The notes beneath the pieces were generated by a model. That model was not told the DNA's origin, searched no databases, and saw only the letters and a list, made by a program, of their open reading frames with translations. From the IMG/VR virus record IMGVR_UViG_3300010883_000119, positions 1 through 38,423 of that record: a stretch of 38,423 bases of DNA, one strand, 5' to 3'. A program made the translations under genes and the position numbers. The stretch comes from a virus. Positions 30,930 through 37,441 of the stretch are shown here, piece after piece. Positions within the stretch are counted from its first letter, which is position 1, and every line of letters begins with the position of its first letter.

Positions 30930-31958
30930 ATGATCGTCAAAAAAGACATCAGTTATTTGAGTGATAAGGTTAAGGACTTAGATTGGATCTTCGACAGGTT
31001 CGGAGAGATCTTTGATAATGGAGGGAAGCTTGGAGGCGGATTGCTTCGGAGGACTCTCTTCGATGGCAATGGCTCTCTTAAATCAACGTCGAGGAACTTT
31101 GTCTCAAGGACGGAGCTTGCCATCCCAAACATTCATGGCTTGCGAAAGCCGCTAGAGAAAAGAGCGGTTGATAAACACATGAATGAGAATCACACCAAGT
31201 TCGTTGACATTGACTTCTTCTTTGAGAGCAAAGAGGAGAACGTTGAATGCATGCACATCCTTGAAGAGTCCGCCAATTATGTCAATAGTTCAGGCTACGC
31301 GAACACATATGTTTTCGTTGAGGAAGAGAAGAAAGGCTTTGCCTTCACAAAGGTCCAGCTTGTCAAGCCAGAGATCTCGGTCTACCAAAAGATTGATAAG
31401 ATTCTCAGCGACTTTGATTTCATCAACTGTGCGATGGCAATTGACAAACACAGCGTTTGGTTCCATAAGGATTACTTCGAGAAGAACAACAAGAAGATTC
31501 TGTCATGCAGCATCAATCATAAACCGGAGGTCAACTTCTTCAGCAGGGTCGAGAAGTATCTTGAGTTCAATGACAGCGTTGAGAATCATGTCATTCCAAC
31601 GATCAGGACTTTGAAGGCACATTACCAAGAGCGCCAGCTCCTAAAGCTTCTCAGAACTGGCAAGTTCATGAACAAAGATGAGATGCTTTGTTTATATGGA
31701 ACGTGTGGAGATTATTCTAAGATCGTGAACAAGCTTGTCAGATTCTCGACAGACTGTGAAGACACTGTTGACTTTGTTGAGAAGTATGAGACTTACCAGA
31801 GAGAGACTCTAGAGCGGCAAAATCTAGCAATACAGCAGCAACTCGCAGCAGTATCTAAACAGCCAATGTATGTTAAAGGCAGACAAATGGGAAAATCAAT
31901 AACAAATGCCATGTTCAGTCAGTGGCAAGCAGCATTCAAGGGAGTTAACAATGTCTAA
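30930..31958 (+). CDS. hypothetical protein (342 aa) with GRQMGKS near the C-terminus
   Basis: AAAGGAG precedes ATG 30930. The N-terminus is charged and helical; the middle has FVDIDFFFESK and DKILSDFDFINCAMAI, with repeated acidic/aromatic strands, reminiscent of a nucleotidyltransferase- or nuclease-type alpha/beta core but not identified. A long Gln-rich coiled coil (YQRETLERQNLAIQQQLAAV) leads to YVKGRQMGKSITNAMFSQWQ 14 residues before the stop, a sequence like the start of a terminase-type Walker A. Ends overlapping the AAA+ gene by 8 nt. Confidence 0.6.
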   Translation: MIVKKDISYLSDKVKDLDWIFDRFGEIFDNGGKLGGGLLRRTLFDGNGSLKSTSRNFVSRTELAIPNIHGLRKPLEKRAVDKHMNENHTKFVDIDFFFESKEENVECMHILEESANYVNSSGYANTYVFVEEEKKGFAFTKVQLVKPEISVYQKIDKILSDFDFINCAMAIDKHSVWFHKDYFEKNNKKILSCSINHKPEVNFFSRVEKYLEFNDSVENHVIPTIRTLKAHYQERQLLKLLRTGKFMNKDEMLCLYGTCGDYSKIVNKLVRFSTDCEDTVDFVEKYETYQRETLERQNLAIQQQLAAVSKQPMYVKGRQMGKSITNAMFSQWQAAFKGVNNV

Positions 31959-32937
31959 TCGAACACCGCAACCGAGCTTGGATGAAGCCGCAGCGGCACC
32001 ATTTGACTTGTCAGAGATTTTGAACGATAAGATGCTTGTGAAAGATCCAGATCACGACGATGACGAAAACTGTAGTTCGTACATGGTTAAGTACGGCAAT
32101 CTGTTTTACCCAGTTCAACAAACCACAGCAGCCTTGCCAGCGGGATTTTATAGTCCGAACGAAGATCAAATTGGATATTATCTGGTGAAGAAGAGCTTCG
32201 ATATCTCTGAGTTTCTCAGGTTTGAGGGATCAGAATCAGAAGTAATCATCAAGGAGTTCAGTGAATTCTGGTCAAAGAAGGATCTATATGATCTACACGG
32301 CGAGGTTCACAAGCGAGGCTTCATGCTTTGGGGACCACCCGGAGGCGGAAAGACATCAACTGCTTTGATCATCATCAACGATTTCATCAAGAATGAAAAC
32401 GGCGTTGTGATTGAATACGCTCCAGATTATATCATGGGAGCTTACGAGTCATTTAGAAAGGTTGAACCCGAACGGAAGGTTCTCATCGTTGTGGAGGACA
32501 TTGACACATGGTGCGGACACCAGGGAATTGAGCATCAATTGCTGCAGTTCCTTGACGGCAACGTGAAGTGGTCAAACACCATCATCCTTGCAACGACCAA
32601 CTTCCCAGAACGATTGCCAGACAGGTTGATCAATCGTCCTTCGAGGTTCGACAGGGTGACGAAGATCGACATGCCATGTGAATCGCACAGAGAACAGTAC
32701 ATCGCAGGTAAATCAAAGAAGATGTCTGACGAACAAAAGAAGAAGATGGTCAAGGACACTAAGAACTTCACGTTCGCCCATATCAAAGAGATGATTCTGT
32801 CAGTTGAAATCTTTGATCTGGATTACGAAGAGACTCTCAAACGATTGATCAAGATGCGAAATAAGACTGACAATTCTAGCCAGTACGAAGAAGAACTGCG
32901 AGGGACAAAGAAGGCTGACAATGAATACATTCTATAA
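31951..32937 (+). CDS. AAA+ ATPase
   Basis: 328 aa, with the start at ATG 31951 (MSNRTPQPS) overlapping the previous gene. Walker A is GPPGGGKT (about residues 127-134), Walker B is VLIVVEDID, sensor 1 is LATTN and the arginine finger region is RPSRFDR. The N-terminal 110 residues are unique (YLVKKSFDISEFLRFEG). The domain order fits a clade of FtsH/BCS1-like AAA proteins; it lacks a protease domain. It could remodel proteins with the phage ClpP or chaperones, but this is inference. Ends in a Lys/Glu tail. Confidence 0.88.
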   Translation: MSNRTPQPSLDEAAAAPFDLSEILNDKMLVKDPDHDDDENCSSYMVKYGNLFYPVQQTTAALPAGFYSPNEDQIGYYLVKKSFDISEFLRFEGSESEVIIKEFSEFWSKKDLYDLHGEVHKRGFMLWGPPGGGKTSTALIIINDFIKNENGVVIEYAPDYIMGAYESFRKVEPERKVLIVVEDIDTWCGHQGIEHQLLQFLDGNVKWSNTIILATTNFPERLPDRLINRPSRFDRVTKIDMPCESHREQYIAGKSKKMSDEQKKKMVKDTKNFTFAHIKEMILSVEIFDLDYEETLKRLIKMRNKTDNSSQYEEELRGTKKADNEYIL

Positions 32938-33012
32938 CTCTACTACCAGTGAAGTACCACCCTACCACCAGTACCCCCTCCCCTTCGAGATCGTGGTGTT
33001 ATGAGGAAGAAG

Positions 33013-33216
33013 ATGGAAGTTGGAGACTTAGTATACTACGACGGTGTCACAGCCGATGTTAGTGGACAAATAAGGTTTTATGGTACTGTAGTTGAAGTGG
33101 TTGAATTATCAGATAAGTGTCGTATTTATTGGTATCATTTAGCAGGCAGCCGCCCAGGCCGACGATATATTAATGATATTAGCAGGCTTGTAATTGAGGA
33201 TGATGATGAAATTTGA
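33013..33216 (+). CDS. VGDL-family small protein 7
   Basis: M-E-V-G-D-L-V-Y start at 33013, behind GAGGAAG (an alternative ATG at 33001 adds MRKK). FYGTVVEVVE and CRIYWYH are the GxV and x-W strands. 67 aa, with an Arg-rich end segment (SRPGRRYIND). First of the main 33-37 kb array. Overlaps the next gene by 11 nt. Confidence 0.75.
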   Translation: MEVGDLVYYDGVTADVSGQIRFYGTVVEVVELSDKCRIYWYHLAGSRPGRRYINDISRLVIEDDDEI

Positions 33217-33412
33217 GGTTGGGGATTTGGTGAAGCGCGGAGGATCCAAAGTTATGTTTATTGGCCAGCGCATAGATGACGCAGGTATTATTATTAATTC
33301 TTTCCTTGCCTCTGTCCATCGCCACTCAGGCCACTATGTGTACAGAGTCCATTGGATTCGTTCAGGAAAACGTCACAGCCATTACAGCGACAGCTTGCGA
33401 CACTACGAATGA
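33206..33412 (+). CDS. VGDL-family small protein 8
   Basis: ATG 33206 (M-K-F-E-V-G-D-L-V-K) overlaps the previous gene. 68 aa, with GIIINSFL and YRVHWIRSGK as family strands and a His-rich C-terminus (RHSHYSDSLRHYE). It ends at the largest non-coding gap of the window. Confidence 0.75.
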   Translation: MKFEVGDLVKRGGSKVMFIGQRIDDAGIIINSFLASVHRHSGHYVYRVHWIRSGKRHSHYSDSLRHYE

Positions 33413-33700
33413 CTTACATCACTTAGCCAGCTAACGACCTCGAACGTCTGTCAACTGCCATTCATCAAGTACATTGTAACCTGTCTGTGGATGATTGTCA
33501 ACTCAACAACCAACCACAGCAAATCATTGAACAAATTTAAGGCACCAAAATGTGTTTGTAATAGACGTTCGTCAAGTGGATGGCTATGAATAGAACATCA
33601 TTGTCTTTCTCAGTTCCCGATCATAGGCTATGAACATATTGACCATACGCCCAAACCCGTGTATAATGTCCTCAGCAACGCAGCAATATGTCTGCTTGCC
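33413..33700 (+). other. 288-bp non-coding region
   Basis: No ORF of note. It contains an inverted repeat CGAACGTCT (33441-33449) / AGACGTTCG (33563-33571), a shorter one CTGTGG (33485-33490) / CCACAG (33514-33519), with ATGATT/AATCAT beside it, and the promoter at 33639. No T-run terminator is obvious. It could carry an operator, a small RNA or a replication or packaging site. Confidence 0.4.
33639..33667 (+). promoter_or_regulatory. sigma70-type promoter of the VGDL array
   Basis: TTGACC (33639-33644), a 17-bp spacer and TATAAT (33662-33667) followed by G, with GTG directly ahead of the -10. The leader to ATG 33701 is about 27 nt without a visible SD. Confidence 0.7.
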
Positions 33701-33880
33701 ATGGATCACACAATAATCAAAGATAAAGATGGACTTCCATTAGAAGTTGGTGACTTGACCGTAAAGGCCCGTTGGTTTGAATGCCCAAAGGAACATTGGC
33801 AATCTGAAACCACTCATTATAAACATAACTCTTTTAGTCATGAATTCCCATGGATTATGTTAGTTGACTATGACGTATAA
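33701..33880 (+). CDS. VGDL-family small protein 9
   Basis: 59 aa from ATG 33701. The motif is P-L-E-V-G-D-L-T at residues 13-20, thus displaced by an N-terminal extension (MDHTIIKDKDG). The W-containing strand KARWFECP follows at once, and the C-terminus is FPWIMLVDYDV. Overlaps the next start by 11 nt. Confidence 0.65.
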   Translation: MDHTIIKDKDGLPLEVGDLTVKARWFECPKEHWQSETTHYKHNSFSHEFPWIMLVDYDV

Positions 33881-34085
33881 CGACCTCAAAATAGGCGCTT
33901 TGATCTGGGCAAAAGCCAATGAATCATATGCGATTCTTACAGATCTCCGCTTTGATGTTCACGAATGTTTGGTAACTGTTCATTGGCTTGCTCCGCGAGC
34001 CGACGTTTCTATTCATCCTATCAAGAGCAATAGCACTTTCAACAACTGGAAGCTGATAAACGAAGGTATCGCAGATGACAGTTGA
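33870..34085 (+). CDS. VGDL-family small protein 10 (degenerate)
   Basis: ATG 33870. The motif is K-I-G-A-L-I (A for D), then YAILTDLR and LVTVHWLAPRAD. 71 aa. Its strands and length match the family although the GD is lost. Stop overlaps the next start. Confidence 0.6.
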   Translation: MTYNDLKIGALIWAKANESYAILTDLRFDVHECLVTVHWLAPRADVSIHPIKSNSTFNNWKLINEGIADDS

Positions 34086-34284
34086 AGTAGGCGAACTGTA
34101 TGAAATGGCTAACTTAGGAAGCGGTCAATGGTGTTGGAAATACTGCATATTGATAGACGAATCAATTGCGATATCATTTCACAGACTTCTTTCAGATCAA
34201 GACGCTGCAATTAACATGCACTTTTGTGTTGATCACTTTCAGCGCTATGTTAATACCGGAGACATCAAGAAGGTTGAACGGTGA
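34075..34284 (+). CDS. VGDL-family small protein 11
   Basis: M-T-V-E-V-G-E-L-Y (E for D) at 34075. 69 aa. TGACAGTTGAAGTAGGCGA at its start is repeated exactly at the start of the next gene, a direct DNA repeat and sign of duplication. WKYCILIDESIAISFH gives the later strands. Overlaps the next GTG by 4 nt. Confidence 0.7.
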   Translation: MTVEVGELYEMANLGSGQWCWKYCILIDESIAISFHRLLSDQDAAINMHFCVDHFQRYVNTGDIKKVER

Positions 34285-34469
34285 CAGTTGAAGTAGGCGA
34301 TTTGCTTGAGAGCTTGTTTGACCAGTCTCCATTGGAGTTTGCAATTGTCACTGAACTCGGCCCAGAAGGATTTCAGTTCCTTTGGCTTCCAAGCAGCGAG
34401 ACACCGAGATACGAAATCGGATACGTTTCACATGAGAAAGTCAGCAAGCAATTCAAGGCGATACAATGA
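34281..34469 (+). CDS. VGDL-family small protein 12
   Basis: GTG start, M-T-V-E-V-G-D-L-L. 62 aa, with EFAIVTEL and FQFLWLP strands. Shares its first 19 nt with the preceding paralogue. ATGA overlap with the next gene. Confidence 0.7.
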   Translation: MTVEVGDLLESLFDQSPLEFAIVTELGPEGFQFLWLPSSETPRYEIGYVSHEKVSKQFKAIQ

Positions 34470-34636
34470 AGAAGCTTGAAATCGGAGACTTAGTTCGCTG
34501 GGATTATGGTGAACGCTCTAAGAAACTAACATACGGAATCATAACGAAAGTTGAGGACGATTCTGTTCATGTTTATTGGCCAGACATCAGAGACACTTGT
34601 GAATACTACGATACGGCTCTAATCAAGGTAAACTAG
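34466..34636 (+). CDS. VGDL-family small protein 13
   Basis: 56 aa, short for the family: M-K-K-L-E-I-G-D-L-V-R-W, then LTYGIITKVEDDS and VHVYWPDI, the cleanest example of motif, GII, VxW. It lies one base from the next paralogue, which shares the LVRW coding sequence, suggesting tandem duplication. Confidence 0.7.
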   Translation: MKKLEIGDLVRWDYGERSKKLTYGIITKVEDDSVHVYWPDIRDTCEYYDTALIKVN

Positions 34637-34637
34637 C

Positions 34638-34865
34638 ATGAAGTTTGAAGTAGGAGATTTAGTTCGCTGGGCAATGCCCAGCGAATTTCGCTGGGCATTG
34701 CCCAAGCTTCGAATAGATGGTGATTATTTAATGATTTCAGGGATAATCGAGGGAGATTCTTCGTTTGACGCTAGATATGGTGTGATTCATATACGACATG
34801 GTAAATACTATAGAGAAAGGCTTGGCATAGATTACGTTGATGAGTATTTCTCAAGGATAAACTAA
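34638..34865 (+). CDS. VGDL-family small protein 14 with palindromic insert
   Basis: 75 aa: M-K-F-E-V-G-D-L-V-R-W, then a segment (AMPSEFRWALPKL) that repeats R-W-A-(M/L)-P and is encoded by a perfect 18+1+18 nt inverted repeat (34668-34704). Compared with paralogue 13, it is an in-frame insertion of about 14 residues after LVRW. The rest (MISGIIEGDSS, GVIHIRHGK) is family-like. Confidence 0.7.
   Translation: MKFEVGDLVRWAMPSEFRWALPKLRIDGDYLMISGIIEGDSSFDARYGVIHIRHGKYYRERLGIDYVDEYFSRIN
34668..34704 (+). repeat. perfect 37-bp palindrome (18+1+18)
   Basis: The left arm 34668-34685 (TGGGCAATGCCCAGCGAA) is the exact reverse complement of the right arm 34687-34704; each arm also contains its own TGGGCA/TGCCCA hairpin. 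In frame inside a VGDL gene. Confidence 0.85.
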
Positions 34866-34866
34866 C

Positions 34867-35961
34867 ATGGGCAAAACACAACTAAAGAACTACATCCGAA
34901 AGAACAAGAAGACACTGGAAACACTAGCCAAACAGGATATCCATGAGATTGAACGATTGATCTCGGAAGGCTTCATTTCCAAACGGAAACATGACGATTG
35001 CGATCTCTGGATTCTGAACTATACGAACAAGGCGCAGTTCGATGGCAAGTGGAACAAGTACACTCTGCAATGTCGAGGGCTTATCGTTGATAGTGACTGG
35101 AATATCATGTCACGTCCGTTCAAGAAGTTCTTCAATTACGGGGAGCTTTCTAACTACGGAGTACGATTGCCAAATGAACCGTTCAAGGTGTCTGAGAAGA
35201 TGGACGGCTCGCTTGGGATCTCATACTTCGTCAACGATGTGCCGTACATCGCAACCAGGGGTTCATTCCATTCACCGCAGGCAGAGAAAGCAAGCGAAAT
35301 GCTGGACAGCAAATACCAGAAATCAAAGAGCAAGCTCCGAAAAGATCGCACATACCTTTTTGAGATTATCTTCCCAGAAAACCGAATCGTTGTTGATTAC
35401 GGCAAGGTTGAAGAGTTGTGTCTTCTCGCCATTGTGGACAACGCAACTGGCAAGCTGTTGCCACTAGAGAAGCTTGGGTTTCCGCTGGTTAAGCAATATG
35501 ATGGTATCGATGATTATGATACGCTTGCTGCACTTGAGACAGACAACGCAGAGGGCTTTGTAATCACGTTCGAATCTGGTCTGATGATGAAGATCAAGTT
35601 TGAGAACTACATGCGATTACATAAGCTCATGACTGGATTGACTGAAAAGCACATTTGGGAGCTTTGTAAGGAAGGCGGTAAACTGACTGATATCCTTCAT
35701 AATGTGCCTGATGAGTTTTATGATTGGGCAATCGCAATTGAGTCTGACTTACAAAAACGATGGTCAATCACGTTTGCAGAATCAGTGCGTATTCATGGGA
35801 GAATCCTGAAGTATCTGAATGGCTTTGTTCCTGGCTGGAATCGTAAGAGCTATGCCTTGGAAGCAAAGAACTATCCAGAATACATGGGAATGCTGTTTCG
35901 CCAATTGGATGGCCAGCAGGACGAGCTTAAGGAGTTGGTATGGAACGCAATTCAACCATAA
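34867..35961 (+). CDS. T4 Rnl1-like RNA ligase
   Basis: 364 aa of the covalent nucleotidyltransferase superfamily: motif I KMDGS (nucleophilic Lys about residue 111), a following region GISYF, motif IIIa/III (YLFEIIFPENRIVVDY), motif IV AEGFVI and motif V MMKIKFENY. The C-terminal helical domain (WSITFAESVRIHGRILKYL) is typical of Rnl1, which repairs tRNA cut by host defences. No PNK or tRNA repair partner is seen in this window. The start is 1 nt after a VGDL gene; the stop overlaps the next VGDL gene by 22 nt. Confidence 0.88.
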   Translation: MGKTQLKNYIRKNKKTLETLAKQDIHEIERLISEGFISKRKHDDCDLWILNYTNKAQFDGKWNKYTLQCRGLIVDSDWNIMSRPFKKFFNYGELSNYGVRLPNEPFKVSEKMDGSLGISYFVNDVPYIATRGSFHSPQAEKASEMLDSKYQKSKSKLRKDRTYLFEIIFPENRIVVDYGKVEELCLLAIVDNATGKLLPLEKLGFPLVKQYDGIDDYDTLAALETDNAEGFVITFESGLMMKIKFENYMRLHKLMTGLTEKHIWELCKEGGKLTDILHNVPDEFYDWAIAIESDLQKRWSITFAESVRIHGRILKYLNGFVPGWNRKSYALEAKNYPEYMGMLFRQLDGQQDELKELVWNAIQP

Positions 35962-36122
35962 CGTTGGAGCTTGGGGACATCATTCGATACATCCCAGATG
36001 ATGTCATCGGTATTGTTTGTGACCAACGTGATGATATTAGACATGAAGTTCGATGGTTCGATGGTGATGTAACATTTGAAGATACTTGGTCAGATTCGGA
36101 AGCTTACGAGAAGGTATCATGA
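35940..36122 (+). CDS. VGDL-family small protein 15
   Basis: ATG 35940, inside the RNA ligase end. 60 aa: T-L-E-L-G-D-I-I-R-Y, then VIGIVCDQR and EVRWFDGD. A close relative of members 16 and 18 by layout; the ATGA overlap continues the array. Confidence 0.7.
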   Translation: MERNSTITLELGDIIRYIPDDVIGIVCDQRDDIRHEVRWFDGDVTFEDTWSDSEAYEKVS

Positions 36123-36301
36123 TATTAGAAGTAGGAGACTTGGTTTACGGTTGGGGAATGCCTGGAACGATTGGCGTTATCCTTGAGGATCCTAACCCAG
36201 AAGCGTCACATGTTTTGCTTTATTGGCTCAAGACGCCAGATGGTCTTTTCGATCGCACGGTTGAGGAAGGAACGGTTAGTTGTTTGGTCAAGGCGAGCTA
36301 G
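36119..36301 (+). CDS. VGDL-family small protein 16
   Basis: M-I-L-E-V-G-D-L-V-Y at 36119, then TIGVILEDPN and HVLLYWLKTPDG. 60 aa. The motif-GVI-LYW order is complete. One base separates its stop (36301) from the next ATG at 36303. Confidence 0.75.
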   Translation: MILEVGDLVYGWGMPGTIGVILEDPNPEASHVLLYWLKTPDGLFDRTVEEGTVSCLVKAS

Positions 36302-36302
36302 C

Positions 36303-36524
36303 ATGAAGCTTGAAGTCGGTGACATCATTAAGTATCGTAACACGAGTTACTTTGATAAATACTACTTCATTGTAGTTAGCGCTTACAAACGGAAAGGCGA
36401 CGATCTGTATGACTGCGTATTCATTGGAACAATCGCCAACGGTTACGGTCGCGCACGTTTTGGTGAGTTTTGCGGCGGATTGCGTGGTACAGAATTGCAT
36501 CGCTACGATAAGGTAACGGAATGA
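36303..36524 (+). CDS. VGDL-family small protein 17
   Basis: ATG 36303, M-K-L-E-V-G-D-I-I-K-Y. 73 aa, with YYFIVVSAY and DCVFIGTIANGYG and a Gly-rich end (EFCGGLRGTELHRYD). CTAGCATGAAG at the start is shared with member 14. Overlaps the next start by 4 nt. Confidence 0.7.
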   Translation: MKLEVGDIIKYRNTSYFDKYYFIVVSAYKRKGDDLYDCVFIGTIANGYGRARFGEFCGGLRGTELHRYDKVTE

Positions 36525-36724
36525 ACACAATGCAACCAGGAGATCTCGTTAAGCTTTCGAAGCATGGCAGGCGACAAGGATATTGGCGTTTGACTCACAG
36601 GCAGGGAATCCTTACGGAAATCGATGGTGCAAAATACCATGTTTACTGGATTGATCTCAATAGAGAAGAAAGACATCAGAGCTTAACTGTGTTTAGCAGG
36701 CAAGAACTTATGAGGATACAATGA
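36521..36724 (+). CDS. VGDL-family small protein 18
   Basis: 67 aa: M-Q-P-G-D-L-V-K-L at residues 4-12, then RQGILTEIDG and YHVYWIDLN. The C-terminus is charged. ATGA overlap with the next gene. Confidence 0.7.
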   Translation: MNTMQPGDLVKLSKHGRRQGYWRLTHRQGILTEIDGAKYHVYWIDLNREERHQSLTVFSRQELMRIQ

Positions 36725-36912
36725 AGTTTGAAGTAGGCGATCTAATCAAGAGCGAACTATGGTATGGATTTGTTATAAAAATCAAAGGTGAGCATATGCT
36801 TTGTTATTTTATACCGGACCAGCGCCAACTGGCGGGGACATGGCACCCGCCACCGGGGTCTAATTGGTTTTCGATGCAAACATACAAACGGAGTTATAAG
36901 AAAGTATCATGA
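36721..36912 (+). CDS. VGDL-family small protein 19
   Basis: 63 aa: M-K-F-E-V-G-D-L-I-K-S, then YGFVIKIKG and LCYFIPDQR. Its first 17 nt are identical to those of members 4 and 14. A Pro-rich loop (WHPPPGSN) is unique to it. ATGA overlap with the next gene. Confidence 0.75.
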   Translation: MKFEVGDLIKSELWYGFVIKIKGEHMLCYFIPDQRQLAGTWHPPPGSNWFSMQTYKRSYKKVS

Positions 36913-37151
36913 GCAGATCCCGCAGAAAAACGAAGGTGTTTGGAATCACAACTGCCGATTCTGAGAAGCAGGCAAAACGCAGAGCAAACAGGCGTTTCAG
37001 GCGCGTCTGTAAGCTCTATCTCGGCGATATCATGGATGATGACAGCGATTCAGCTTTTCCAGAAATGGACGAAGTTGCAGACGTTTGGGATCATGACAAG
37101 GATGGCAAGCGATATCGGACAGATGCAACTGATAAGGATATGAGGAAATGA
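36909..37151 (+). CDS. basic small protein with acidic tail (80 aa)
   Basis: Not a VGDL member. The N-terminus is strongly basic with MSRSRRKTKVFGITTADSEK, then KRRANRRFRRVC, and a late acidic stretch (MDDDSDSAFPEMDEV). The opening resembles small basic proteins seen in several phages and may bind nucleic acid, but the function is unknown. It is inserted within the array and coupled by 4-nt overlaps. Confidence 0.65.
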   Translation: MSRSRRKTKVFGITTADSEKQAKRRANRRFRRVCKLYLGDIMDDDSDSAFPEMDEVADVWDHDKDGKRYRTDATDKDMRK

Positions 37152-37357
37152 CCATCAAAGTCGGAACGTTAGTCCGCTCAACTAGGTGGCTGATGAACCA
37201 GCGACAAAGCAATGAGCGCCTTTATGGCATCGTCATGAAAGAGCCCGTAAAGTATCACAATGCAACCAACGTGTTGGTGAAAGTCCGATGGTTCTCAGAA
37301 CGCGGTTCATTTAGCTTCCCGACGTTGCTGGAAGAGTTTGAAATCGTTAGCGATTGA
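37148..37357 (+). CDS. VGDL-family small protein 20
   Basis: 69 aa: T-I-K-V-G-T-L-V-R (T for D), then LYGIVMKEP and VLVKVRWFSERG. The family's motif, GIV and VRW all appear. It is the last gene of the array; a promoter for the DNA ligase follows. Confidence 0.7.
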   Translation: MTIKVGTLVRSTRWLMNQRQSNERLYGIVMKEPVKYHNATNVLVKVRWFSERGSFSFPTLLEEFEIVSD

Positions 37358-37373
37358 GATAACAATACAGATG

Positions 37374-37402
37374 TTGACGAATAGGGCTGAGACGTGTATA
37401 AT
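37374..37402 (+). promoter_or_regulatory. sigma70-type promoter for DNA ligase, with leader hairpin
   Basis: TTGACG (37374-37379), a 17-bp spacer and TATAAT (37397-37402) followed by G. The leader then has GAGCG (37414-37418) / CGCTC (37425-37429), a small hairpin, and a GAGGG SD before ATG 37442. Confidence 0.75.
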
Positions 37403-37441
37403 GGACGGTGAACGAGCGATGATACGCTCAGAGGGTGAAAG

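Noticed and set aside
32938-33000. Terminator after the AAA+ gene from ACCAC/GTGGT
   Set aside because: Only a 5-bp stem over a long loop with no T-run.
33485-33527. H-type pseudoknot from CTGTGG/CCACAG and ATGATT/AATCAT
   Set aside because: The connecting loops (0 and 2 nt) are too short to span the stems; better viewed as one simple inverted repeat.
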